Shown one piece after another: positions 38,501-48,678 of a stretch of 64,000 nucleotides of DNA. The notes under the pieces were generated by a model. It saw only the letters and a program-made list of their open reading frames with translations, made no database searches and was not told where the DNA came from. The number at the start of each line of letters is the position of its first letter. Positions within the stretch are counted from its first letter, which is position 1. Source of the DNA: Chenopodium formosanum (Eukaryota; Streptophyta; Magnoliopsida; Caryophyllales; Amaranthaceae); NCBI GenBank assembly GCA_024500155.1, contig CM044874.1, positions 83,392,295 through 83,456,294 of the forward strand. The letters are read 5' to 3'. The translations under genes and the position numbers were made by a program.

Positions 38501-38570
38501 TAATGGTATCTAATACCCTCCGGCACACCAATTGGGTGGGTTGAACCATCCAATTTGCCTTAAAACGATC
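32600..38570 (+). repeat. Satellite array C, subfamily C, ~18 monomers
   Basis: Eighteen monomer marks (AAGCCTACCACGGACATTTA and variants) at about 320-bp spacing from 32822 to 38290. Diagnostic changes from A are CCTTAAAACGGTCAATTTA, CCAATTCGCAACTTGC, TTTTGTGAACTCAAG, ACATCATTTAATGGTCA and CCCCTAGGGTCTCAACA. Two monomer variants are interspersed (GAACTCAAGCC with CCGTAACCTC; GAACTGAAGCC with AATAACCTC), suggesting multi-monomer amplification. Confidence 0.95.
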
Positions 38571-39345
38571 AATTTACACGTTTTCGTACACTCCTCCTTT
38601 ATTGGCTATAATCTTTTACGGGGCTTGTACGTAGTCGAATAATGGTCATATATGGGTCAAAGCAATATTATATGTCCCCGAGATATATCCCGTAATGTTC
38701 CGTGAAATTCCCACACCAGGTCCCGACACATCCTAAATTGTTCCGATTTCGTGTTTTGTAGCCTTCATATTTAGCTTCCGTATATCATTTTTTCACCCGG
38801 CGAGATTATGCATCTAAGTAATTCCTTGGTTCCCAAAGGCCCATGGGAGTCATAAACAGTGTCCGGAACCATCTAATTCATCCCTAACCTTTATGTCTTA
38901 AGGGCCTTGGGAGTCGTAAATAGTGCTCGGAACCCGGTATGCCTTGTCCTTGGGTGCACATGTCTTATGCACATGCCACACGGCCCCTTGCCCACTTGTA
39001 CCATCCAACATCTCAAAATTTAGGATTTGTGACACCTCTTAATCCCATACTTAGCCTTTTTAAGCATACGAGATGCATTGCTAACCTTGTTTTCTAAAAT
39101 ATAGGTGTTTTTAGGGAATAGGGTAGGGGAGGGACGAATCGAAGTGACTTAGGGCTTAATCTAATTATCCACCGCGTGAGCTTAGCTTACAACACGTGCC
39201 GAAACCCCTACTATAGGACGACATCGGGCGGTGGGCGCATGCGTCGCTTCTGGCCTGGATTTTGACTTAGAGGCGTTCAGTCATAATCAAGCACACGGTA
39301 GTTTCGCACCACTGGCTTTTCAACCAGGCGACGCATGTGCCACAC
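38571..39345 (+). repeat. Block U1: diverged satellite monomer plus unique segment
   Basis: The first ~330 bp are a strongly diverged satellite monomer (GGTCATATATGGG, TTCACCCGGCGAGA, GGGAGTCATAAACAG). Then comes unique sequence with GTGCACATGTCTTATGCACA and AATATAGGTGTTTTTAGGGA, ending at CCACACGTCCCC. A second full copy lies inverted at 61745-62458, and its beginning recurs inverted at 51441-51590. Confidence 0.8.
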
Positions 39346-40011
39346 GTCCCCTTGTCCACACCTAAGGAAGAAACCCCACGCCCAAGGAAGAAACCCACGC
39401 CCTAGGAAAAACCCCACTCCCATCATGAAACCCCACGCCCTAGGAGAAACCCCACACCTAATGTATCAACCCTACGCCCAAAACTCAAACCCTACGCCAA
39501 AGCTTACCCCACTCCATAGGAAGAAACCCCACGCCCAAGGAAGAACCCCACGCCCATCATGAAACCCCACGCCCTAGGAGAAACCCTACGCCAACTGTAT
39601 CAACCCTACGCCCAAAACTCAAACCCCACGCCTACTGTATCAACCCCACGCCCAATGAAGAACCCCACGCCCTAGAAAGAAACCCCACGCCCAATCAAGA
39701 AACTCCACGCCCAAGCTCAAACCCCACGCCGAAGATGAAACCCCATGCCCAAACTCCAACCTCACGCCTAATCTCATACCCCACGCCCTAGGAAGAAAAC
39801 CCACGCCGTTACTCAAACCCCAAGCCTAAAGAGAGGACCCCCAGCCCTAGGAAGAACCCCATGCCTAAGAGGGACCCCACGCCTAAACTCAAACCCCACG
39901 CCCACCATGATACCCCACGCCTAATGTATCAACCCTACGCCTATCCTGAAACCCCACGCCTAAGCTCAAAACCCACGCTTAAAGAGGGACCCCACGACCA
40001 AGGAAGAACCA
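39346..40011 (+). repeat. CCCCACGCC minisatellite (left arm, first part)
   Basis: AAACCCCACGCC recurs every ~18-24 bp with tails such as CAAGGAAGA, CTAGGAGA, AAAACTCA and AATGTATCA. The array is interrupted by the solo LTR and resumes at 41738. It gives Pro/His-rich open frames because unit lengths are near multiples of three. Confidence 0.95.
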
Positions 40012-40016
40012 GTACC
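40012..40016. other. 5-bp target duplication GTACC (left)
   Basis: GTACC directly precedes TGTAGACACC and is repeated directly after the LTR end at 41738-41742. Confidence 0.85.
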
Positions 40017-40423
40017 TGTAGACACCTAAAAATGTCTCTCCAAAACCAAACCCGATGATGAACAACCTTTCACCGCCACTATTGGTCGGGTTTAGTATTT
40101 AATCCCGAGAGTGCTTAAAAAATCGTATTTTATTAAACTCATATTTTTGAACAGTCCATGGATTAGTCTTAATGTTTGGTAAAAGCATAGTTTTAATTTC
40201 AGCCCAAACTTATTAAATAATTCTAGCCCAAACCTTTTTTATTTTATTGTTTTATTATTTATTTTTGGCCCAAACCCTTTATTTATTTTTATTTAATTAT
40301 TTTCTTATTTTAGCCCGAATAATAAAAAGTCAGAAAAGGCCCGAAATTATCAATCGACACTTAAAATGCCGAAGGAAATTAGGGTAAAAAATGTATTTAG
40401 ACGAAAAAACAGGCTGGAATTTC

Positions 40424-40671
40424 CCGCGCCACGGCAGGTACCTACCGTGTCACGGGAATCCTTCCCGTCTGACGGTGGGATTTCCCGTGACACGGGAGGT
40501 CTGCCGTGACACGGGACATTCTGTTTCTTTTCCGCGTAAACCCTTAACGCGTTTTTTATCCCGTTTTCTGAAAATTTCCCGCGTCACATCAATTATGTAC
40601 CGTGTCACGGGAAAGTGTACCGTCTGACGGTGGAGCTTCTCGTGTCACGGTACAGTTTGACCGTGTCACGG
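40424..40671 (+). promoter_or_regulatory. Ten palindromic 11-mers in two blocks, U3-like region of the solo LTR
   Basis: Odd palindromes of the form CCGT[G/C]-N-[C/G]ACGG start at 40424 (one mismatch), 40445, 40465, 40485 and 40504. They recur at 40579 (mismatched), 40600, 40620, 40640 (one mismatch) and 40661. Spacing is 19-21 bp within blocks, and the blocks are offset by 155 bp. The cluster ends about 60 bp before TATAAATA. Two-helical-turn spacing of dyad sites resembles a cooperative transcription-factor platform; function is inferred. Confidence 0.8.
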
Positions 40672-40732
40672 GATACTTTTTTAGGGTTTTTATCATTTTA
40701 GGGTTCCGTGTGCTCCCTCAGCACATTTTCCC

Positions 40733-40740
40733 TATAAATA
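40733..40740 (+). promoter_or_regulatory. TATA box of the LTR promoter
   Basis: TATAAATA in the context CCCTATAAATACCCCC, downstream of the palindrome cluster and followed by a leader-like CTCTCTTCT stretch. This is the standard position for the start of R in an LTR; transcription should begin near 40765. Confidence 0.7.
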
Positions 40741-41737
40741 CCCCCTCATTTCTGATGAACAGGGCACCGAGAATTTTATTATTTTATTTTCTCTCTTCTA
40801 TGCTATTAGCCTAAACACTAGCCTACCCTTTTCACTTCAAAATTCCTTTTTCAAGCACTCAAAGGAGTCCATATTTTACTCGAGGTTCTGTCCTTAAGCC
40901 AAGGCATGAAAGGTAGAATTGTTTGAGGGTTTGGCCCCAAAATCAACTTTATTTTATTTTATTTAATTTAATTTAGTTATTGTTTTATTTATTTCCTTGA
41001 AGTTACTAACTCGTTTATTATTTTGTAGCTACAAACAAACAGAATCAAAGTAAGGATCATGCTCCTTTTATTATTATTATTTTTCTAATGATTTTATGTT
41101 GTTGGAATTGTGATTAAATTGGTTTTAATATTAATGTTGTTTTATTATATTTATGATCACCATATTGCATGTTTAAAGGGAATATGTAATTGAAAATCAC
41201 GACTAATAAGATAATTTGGACAACCGGTTTAAGATCCTTTTTAATCTTATTATTAATTGAAGTGATCACCAATATTTTAGAATTATGTGTGCATTAATCT
41301 TGAACCAATTTAGTTAAATAATAGTTTGGAGCGAGTTGAATTTTTGTTTGTATGCCTTTGAGATCACAGGAATGCTTTTCAATATAAGAATCGAGTAGAG
41401 GCCAATACGGGCGAATGTGACTCCATGACTCACTTCGTACCATCATTCCCGATCCTCCTTTCGTGGTTCCGAACCATATGGAGTTAGTAATCTCATGGAT
41501 TATGAATGGGATGTAACCTTCACGGGTCAATCGTTGCTGCCTTCGTTGTCCCTTATCGTGGTTGCCATTTTATGATCCGTGAACGGTTTACAAGTTCCTT
41601 AAAAACTTGTTGGCGACTCCCTACTTTATTTGTCCCTAATCGTTGTTCCTAATCGTAATGTCAATTCCCACTTCCTATGAGTGCCAAGCATATTCACCAC
41701 ATGCTTTTACGTAGGCGCACTTCAAACGATGCCTACA

Positions 41738-41875
41738 GTACCCCACTCCCAAGGAAGAAACCCCACGCCCATCTTGAAACCCCACGCCCAAGGAAGAACC
41801 CCACGCCCAAGGAGAAACCCTAAACGAACCAACCCCACGCCCTAGGACCAACCCCGACGCCTAATGATCAGGCAA
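41738..41875 (+). repeat. CCCCACGCC minisatellite (left arm, second part)
   Basis: Continuation of the minisatellite after the solo LTR (ACCCCACTCCCAAGGAAG and so on), ending with CCCCGACGCCTAATGATC, where block U2 starts. The first GTACC is the target duplication. Confidence 0.9.
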
Positions 41876-42270
41876 ATAATTCAGTAGCTCAGCTTTTAGA
41901 TATTCTGCTTTCAAATGCTATTGGGGAGACAATCTAGCAGAGTTTGGAACATCCTTCACACAACTTTTAGATATTCTGTTTTCAAATGCTATTGGGGAGA
42001 CAATCTAGCAGAGTTTGGAACATCCTTCACACTCATTGTTGCCATCAATGCATGTTGATGTGCATAGTAGCTCAGGTTTTAGATATTGGAAATCTTATTC
42101 TTCTTTCAAATGCTACTGGGGAGATAATCTGGTAGAGTTTGAAACTTCAGCTTAGGTACTCTTCCTCGAAACCTTCCTGAATTTTTCACTTTAGATGGTG
42201 ATCCCAGCTAGATGATGATCCCAGCTAGATGATTTCTAACCTATAACCTAAACAAACATCATAGTACTCC
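41876..42270 (+). repeat. Block U2 with ~70-bp internal tandem repeats
   Basis: Contains copies of CTTTTAGATATTCTG...AAATGCTATTGGGGAGACAA (near 41898, 41963 and 42077, the last diverged) and a duplicated GATGATCCCAGCTAGAT (about 42194-42232). It ends at ATAGTACTCCTAATACCC, where satellite resumes. An inverted copy lies at 60166-60515, with its last part at 58740-58785. Confidence 0.85.
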
Positions 42271-43095
42271 TAATACCCTTCAGGTGTCCAATTGAGTGGG
42301 TGGAACCACCCAATTGGCCTTAAAACGATCAATTTAGCAATTTGCAACTTGCACCGATTTTGTGAACTCAAGCCTACCATGGACATTAAAGACATCATGG
42401 TCATATATGGTTTCAAACTACATTATATGACCCTAAGATGTATACCCTAGGGTCTCAACACTTTTTGCCACCGGGCCCCGTAACCTCAAAAATTCCTCAA
42501 AAAGCGTGGATAATAGCCTTCAATTTTAAAATGTTTTTACTTTTTTTTCGCCCTGAAATAAAAATTTTCAAGATATGTACCATGGTCCCTAATACCCATC
42601 GGGAGTCCAATTGGGTGGGTGGAACCATCCAATTTGCCTTAAAACGGTCAATTCACCAATTCGCAACCTACACCGAATTTGTGAACTCAAGCCTACCACG
42701 AACATTTATGACATCATTTAATGGTCATATATGGTTCCAAACGACATTATATGACCTTAAGATGTATCTGTTAGGGTCTCAACAATTTTCGCCACCGGAC
42801 CCCGTAACCTCAAAAATTTCTCAAAAAACTTGGATAATAGACTTCAATTTTGAAATTTTTTAACTTTTTTCGCCTGAAAATAAAAAGTCCCGAGATGTTT
42901 ACCATGGTCCCTATTATCCACCGGGAGTGCAATTGGGTGGGTGGAACCATCCAATTTTCCTTAAAACGATCATTTACCAATTTGCAACTTGCACCGATTT
43001 TGTGAACTCAATCCTATCACGGACATTTATGACTTCATTTAATGGTCATATATGGTTCCAAACGACATTATATGACCCTAAGATGTATCCCCTAG
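42271..43095 (+). repeat. Satellite array D, subfamily C, ~2.6 monomers
   Basis: Same monomer as array C (GGTGGGTGGAACCA, AAAACGATCAATTTA, CTAGGGTCTCAACA). It stops abruptly after GATGTATCCCCTAG at about 43095 in unrelated sequence. Confidence 0.93.
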
Positions 43096-44500
43096 TAATC
43101 CCCTTATTTCGTCATGTAGGAAGCAGGGCTCGCTTAAGACACCAATATAGAAGTGATTCGATTTCAGTTAATGAGTATCAATGTACCACCTCCTAAATTT
43201 TACCGACTATAATAATTAGCACCCCACTGATCAGCAATGCTTTTAAACTCAATGTTTTTAATGATCACAGTGACCAATGATCATTAAAGAAATCTAAGCT
43301 ATCTGTGATTATTCATTTTGTATTCTGTCATAAAATAAAAATTGTCATCTAATGCACAGGCAACTCAAAAGTGTTCTCCAAACAAAAAAAATCCTTACAT
43401 TTGATTATTCTTCTTTCAACCCGTGAGACTCTGAAGTATAGAACTGCAGAGTACGGAGTATTTGTTACGTGTTTTCTTCTATATTACTGCTCATATTATT
43501 CAAGCTGAAAGTAACTTATTATTCTACATATATCATATATACTGACAATACTGTATATATAGTATATATGAACAGCATTATTCAAATTCATTTTTGCAAT
43601 AATAATTAGAGCATTGGCAATAAAAAAATCGACAATATGACTAAATGGCTAGAATAATAACAATATAATGGTTGTCTTTCTGAGATCATTCAACGTAAGA
43701 AAGCTTTTGGTATAGACAAAGATATCAATATTTTGACAGCTCTTTACACTCTACTTAAAGCAGCCTTCTGCTTTCTCTTGTATAACACAGTACTATATAT
43801 GCCTTCACCCAAAAGAAAAGAACCATATTGTAATGTGTCCAACGGCTGTTCACTCCTCGCGATCTCCAACAGTTTATAGTCTTTTACCACCACAGAGAGA
43901 AATGAAATAATTAAAGATGATTCTAAACCTCCATAACAATCAAACCTTTCGTTGGATCAATAGGGGTTCATTGTCAGGAGTTCATCCACACAACACAACT
44001 CCGATAATAATCCTTCTATAACCTGTGAATAAGATCTCGGTAGCTGCCTAAACCCACAACTGAAGTATAAGACACAGAGGCGAACATACAGTGAAAGTGA
44101 GGGGACAGGAACAAAAAAACCCAAAGCACCTAATATAGAGGATTCAGAATCCATGGATTTTCTCACAAAAAAAGGATCCAGGAATTTAGTAACAACAATA
44201 ATATTCACAATACTCTGTGCTTCATAACATAGCTAGCCTTGGACAAGTGTATTATTGACTGTTTGTAGCCCTATCTAATCTAAGCTACAGAGTATAGAAG
44301 CCACCATAGTAATAAACAACTATCAGACAACCAAAAACTTATGGAAGCAAAACATACTTGATTGATTAAAAAACCTGAGACGGTGCACAAAATCAATTGC
44401 TCACACTTGCTATGTCATAAATCAACAGGGATGAAATCCAAGAAGCAAAGTGACCTAAGTTGGGGGGAAAAAAAAAAATCAAGCACTACATTTCGCAGCT
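43096..44500. other. Unassigned sequence between satellite D and the SDH6 exon
   Basis: AT-rich, with TACGGAGTA at 43453 and alternating TATA/ATAT segments near 43540-43570. No coding region is supported. Part may be downstream flank of the SDH6 exon. Confidence 0.4.
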
Positions 44501-44516
44501 CGCTGGTGCACAACAT

Positions 44517-44522
44517 TTTATT
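44517..44522 (-). terminator. Polyadenylation signal AATAAA of the SDH6 exon
   Basis: AATAAA on the minus strand, about 50 nt downstream of the stop codon at 44573-44571. A single perfect hexamer in an AT-rich region is modest evidence. Confidence 0.5.
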
Positions 44523-44570
44523 GTAACGCAGAAAAAGGTTTAAAACCTAACATACAGAAACAGTCTTATT

Positions 44571-44725
44571 CTAAGACCTTCCCTCGGTTTTCTTTTCCCA
44601 CCATTCCATAAACTTAGTTTGCGCAGCTAAGGTGTCCAATCTGTAAAGTTGCAGTGCATGGTTCCCAATTTCAGCTCCGAATGTCCATCCAAAAACAGCT
44701 CCAGCGCCAAGGGCGAGCACAGCAC
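44571..44725 (-). CDS. SDH6: Succinate dehydrogenase subunit 6 (SDH6), last exon only
   Basis: After an acceptor (TTTGTGTATGCAG, ending at 44726) the minus strand codes, from phase 1, a 50-residue tail to a TAG at 44573-44571. It contains VFGWTFGAEIGNHALQLYRL then LDTLAAQTKFMEWWEKK. This closely matches my memory of the C-terminus of plant SDH6, a small plant-specific membrane-associated subunit of mitochondrial complex II with a glycine-rich hydrophobic segment. The ~100 residues normally encoded upstream are not visible between 44726 and 45540, and beyond that lies satellite DNA. Either the preceding intron is very long or this is a stranded gene fragment. The reading frame is intact, with no stop or frameshift in the exon. 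The apparent ATG at 44753 is intronic. Confidence 0.8.
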
Positions 44726-45310
44726 CTGCATACACAAACACGTGATTCAGCATAAAGGCCGTAAACCATAGATCATTAATTCATTATTGACTATGGAATG
44801 GAAATAGGTAACTAAGAATTTTAAATGTTACAATGTATCTAAAAATCAGCATAACAGTAGGGGCTTGTTCAACTAAATAGCTCCCATATATGTAGCTCTT
44901 GCACCCAATTTTACATCCTCAAAACCTCACAAAGAGAAGGCGGCGTAGAAAAATAAGCCATTGGATCCACCATTTTTCGTCCACTGTTTTATCTGCAAAG
45001 CAACGCCTAAACTTCACTGCAAACTCCCACAACTCAAAAAAAGTGACCACCCAATAAAGTGGGATAACAGACAACTTGACAAGTATACTCAGCTCCCTTA
45101 ACCCCACCCCCCTCTCAAGAGAACCTATGTTGCACTCAGCAGCAAAGGAGTGAAGCCAGCTCACAATTAATCTGTTTGAATCAGTAGCATATTTACCAAC
45201 ATTGCTTTCTGTGGAATTTAACAGCCAAAGGCTAAAACAAAAAAGTCATCAGAAAATAATGGCAAACACTTCAGCAGATGCATCACTATGCTTCAACTTG
45301 ACAAAAAGTC
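44726..45310 (-). other. Sequence upstream of the SDH6 exon (intron or truncated flank)
   Basis: No earlier SDH6 exon is recognisable. It contains a 38-bp segment at 45082-45119 (GTATACTCAGCTCCCTTAAC then CCCACCCCCCTCTC) that recurs at 46259-46296 and, inverted, at 46202-46240. Confidence 0.5.
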
Positions 45311-45361
45311 ACGCACGCACACGCACACACACACACACACGCACACGCGCACGCACACGCG

Positions 45362-45412
<51 letters not shown>
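45311..45412. repeat. (CA)n / (CGCA)n microsatellite, ~100 bp
   Basis: Alternating CACG and CA units pass into a pure CA run. Purine-pyrimidine alternation throughout; frames through it are artefacts. Confidence 0.97.
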
Positions 45413-45417
<5 letters not shown>

Positions 45418-46201
45418 AATGCACACATAAAGGGCTCCCGGGATCCGTTAGGAAACATGGAAAGCATCTATATGCCTAACCTTGCTGGATTTGAAAAAAA
45501 AATTCCTTATGGCTATAATACGTGAAATCCTTCGGGCCTATTTTAAAATACTCAAGTGATGGTTGGGGTGCATATGAAGATAATTAAACATTGTTTGAAA
45601 TTATATACGTCCACTAGTCAATCATATATAGTTCTCGGGTAGCCAAGAGTTCATGACATTTGGCGAGTCTGTAATTGGTAAGAGGCAAAATTGATGGTAC
45701 CAATCAACCAAATAGCCTCCATGGGACTTAATGGGTCCATAGGAAACACCCTTCCAATATTTTTCTTACGCTTGATAAGTCAAGGCTATAAATACACGAC
45801 ATAGGATTAAAATCAATTATTTCTTTTTAAATAGACCGGTGTCACACAGCATTTTCTGCATTACCAACATATGTGGCTCCAAATAACTTTATATGCATCC
45901 CCTATAATCCCGCCAATTTTCAACACCAATTCCCGAAATCTCAGAAATGTTATTGTATTATTTAATCGTTAGTTCTGGACAATTATAGATTTTTTGGGAC
46001 CAGGAAAGAAAAGAGGTTAGGGTAATTTCTGTGGACCTCACAGCGCCCTGAATGGCCATTTTGGAGGTTTCAGTTTTCCTTTTAGCTGCTTACAAACATG
46101 CATATTTGATTGACATAAGGTCGCTACGGGCCTTTATGTGACGCCATTATGTGAGTGACAAGTGGTCATATACGGTACATTTTCAAGCTGTATGACCTCT
46201 A

Positions 46202-46296
46202 ATTTGAGAGGGGGGGGGGGGATTAAGGGAGCTGAATATACTAGTCATCAGAAAAAACGTATACTCAGCTCCCTTAACCCCACCCCCCTCTCAAAT
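46202..46296. repeat. Hairpin with G13 / C-rich arms
   Basis: TTTGAGAG, a G run, ATTAAGGGAGCTGA and ATATAC (46202-46240) pair with GTATACTCAGCTCCCTTAA, CCCCACCCCCC and TCTCAAAT (46259-46296) across an 18-bp loop. Confidence 0.85.
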
Positions 46297-46538
46297 TATG
46301 TGAGTGACAAGTTGTAAACAGACACACCACACATTCACTTTAATTTTGGTACATCTTCCAAAAATTAGCTAAAAAGCGTGAAGTATAACCTACAGCTTGA
46401 GACAGTTTTCAACATTTTCAAGTCTAACAATGAAAGAGGATGGAGTGATCCCCATGGAATCCACGACACCCCGAGACAGCATTTGGTTGGTTGAAATAGT
46501 TAACTTTGCCTTTCAAACCGTTAATTTCAGCCGTTTAA

Positions 46539-46545
46539 AACTTAC

Positions 46546-46585
<40 letters not shown>
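46539..46585. repeat. Poly-T tract, ~45 bp
   Basis: Uninterrupted T run inside an F monomer; possibly the A-tail of a lost retroposon, but nothing else supports that. Confidence 0.9.
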
Positions 46586-46586
<1 letters not shown>

Positions 46587-47778
46587 TGTGTTACATTAAA
46601 GGAAGTTATATGACTAGCTAGAAGACATATATGGTTCCAAATAATACTATGTAATACATCGGGATGCATACCATACAATCTCAACTTCCTTCAACTTAGG
46701 TTCCGAAACTTCTAAATTTAGCCCAATTTCGTGTATTATTCAGTATTGGAATTTTTTTGATTTAATTGAACCAGGAAAGAAAAGAGGTTAGGGTGCTTTC
46801 CATGGACCCCACGACACTCTAGAAGGCCATTTGGATGGTTAGAATTGTCCACTTTTACATTATAAGGTCAATTTAGCTTCATTCGAAGTTGCCTCCCTTC
46901 ATTGACTCAAGTTCGTCACGGGCCATTATGTGACTAACTATTAACCATATATGGTTCCAAATTAACTTTTATAACCTCTAGGGACACCCCACGCATCCAC
47001 TTTAATTTTGGTAGATTTTTCCGAAATTAGCCCGAAAGCGTGAATTATAGCCTTCAGTTTTATACAATTTTCAACTTTTCGGGACCGCTAAAGGAAAGAG
47101 GTTCAGGGTGCTCCCTAGGACAATATATGACCAATTAGAGGTCATACATGGTTCTAAACAATATTATATTACACAAAAAAGCATCCCATACCATGTCAAC
47201 ATTTTGCAGGTTGAGAAACCTCTAAAATTGGCCAAATTTAGTGTATAATTTCGTTTTAGAAATTTTTATTTACTAGCAAATTGGATGGTTAGATGTGTAC
47301 TTTTCCATTAAAAGGTCAATTTAGCTTCTTACGAAGTTGCCTCCCTTCATTGACTCAAAATTGTAATAACCGTATATGGTTCCAAACTAGCTTATATAAC
47401 CCCGGGGGAGACTCCATGCATTCACTTAAATTTTGGTAAATTTTCCCGAAATTAGCCCAAAAGCGTGAACTGTAGCCTTCAACTTTATACAATTTTCAAC
47501 TTTTTCGGGACCAGAAAAGAAAAAGGTCGGGGTGCTCCCCATGGAATCCACTACAACCCAAGAGGCAATCTGGATGGTTTAAACCGCTCACTTTGCCTTC
47601 AAAATGTCAATTCGGCGATTTACATATTACGCTTTTTCACATTGACTTAGGCCACCACAAGAAAATTAGAGGTCATACATGGTTCCAAACAATTATTATT
47701 ACACAGAAATGCATCCCATACCGTCTGTTTTGGAAAATTGGCCAAATTTCATGTATCATTCTGTTTTGGAAAATTTTA

Positions 47779-48678
47779 CTACCTCCGTTTCACATTTTTG
47801 CGACTATTGCCAAAAATGTCTACTACACATTTTTTTGCAACTTTCCAAAATTTTCCATTTTTACTAAAGTTTTTTAAATAAATTTACTAAAATACCCTTA
47901 CTAAAATTTTAAAAAACTCAATTTGTTACTTAAAACGAAACTTAATCAAAATAATAATCCAACTTAATCTAAATATTTCCACCAAATCCAATTAATTCCC
48001 ACAAACCAAATTAATCTAAATATTTCAGTTCTCTGAATAATATTCACTATTCATCTATCATCGAATCTTTCCAGAAAAATCAAACCCAATTCTTGAACAA
48101 CTTCTTCAATTCCCTATTTTCTTTCTCTACCCTTCAATCTAACCCTTCCTCTCTCTCTCCAACGAAGTCAAACCATTGGGGTGGTGAAGATCTACCCATG
48201 GACAATGATGACCGAAAGTTCGCGGTTATGGTGGTGATCAAACCACCAATTTAGTATTTCGATGAGGGTTGGTGTCACTGGTTGGCTAAGGGTAAGTGGT
48301 TTGAGTCAATGTGGGAGCGTTACGGGGTGGTTGTGTGGTGATTCTGGGTTTGGTTTTAGGTTTTGGGTGGTATGGTAACAACGGGGTTGGTTTCGGGTTT
48401 GTGTGGGTGTGTGTGGTGGCTACGGGATGAGTTTTAGGTTTTGGGCGGTATCCGTGAGGCTAGTGTTGGGGGCTGATACTAGGCGGTGCATCAAGGTGGT
48501 GGTGCATCGAGGTGGTGATGCATGTGGCTGGTGTTATGGAAGGTGGTAAATTAATTATTAATTTATCCCCAATTTCTCTCTTTCCTTCATCACATATCCC
48601 TCTCTTTTCTTAATCTCCATTTCTCAATTTTTGCCAAGGAGTTCGTGTCGACTCCGCAAAAACTTGAAACAGAGGTAG
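47779..48678. mobile_element. Stowaway/mariner-like element, 900 bp, TA duplication, in an F monomer
   Basis: The ends CTACCTCCGTTTCACATTTT and, reverse-complemented, CTACCTCTGTTTCAAGTTTT are flanked by TA (47777-47778, 48679-48680). The flanking F sequence (TTTTGGAAAATTTTA / ATTTTTTCTAAGCATG) joins cleanly if the element is removed. The interior has a CT-rich leader-like part (48000-48170) and a G/T-rich part (48240-48540, GGTGGTG, TTTTAGGTTTTGGG). It holds no transposase and may carry captured sequence. Confidence 0.8.

Larger units (their letters stand above)
40017..41737 (+). mobile_element. Solo LTR of an LTR retrotransposon, 1,721 bp
   Basis: Begins TGTAGACACC, ends GATGCCTACA (TG...CA form) and is flanked by perfect GTACC duplications inside the CCCCACGCC minisatellite. 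It contains a TATA box at 40733 and a palindromic 11-mer cluster at 40424-40671. No internal domain or second LTR is present, so it arose by LTR-LTR recombination. The length and TGTAGACACC start suggest a Ty3/gypsy element, perhaps Tat/Ogre type; that lineage is a guess. The inverted minisatellite at 60.6-61.7 kb lacks it, so it inserted after the two arms separated. Confidence 0.9.

Noticed and set aside
32600..38570. Centromeric identity of the satellite
   Set aside because: Period and array size would allow it, but mixed orientation, transposon packaging and nearby genes argue for a chromosome-arm location; no centromere-specific evidence is in the window.
39335..40058. Two Pro-rich plus-strand open frames
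   Set aside because: Same minisatellite in the left arm; not protein coding.
44919..45164. 81-codon minus-strand frame upstream of the SDH6 exon
   Set aside because: No resemblance to SDH6 upstream sequence and no splice consistency with the exon at 44725.
45202..45525. 107-codon frame with (HT)n
   Set aside because: Translation of the CA microsatellite.
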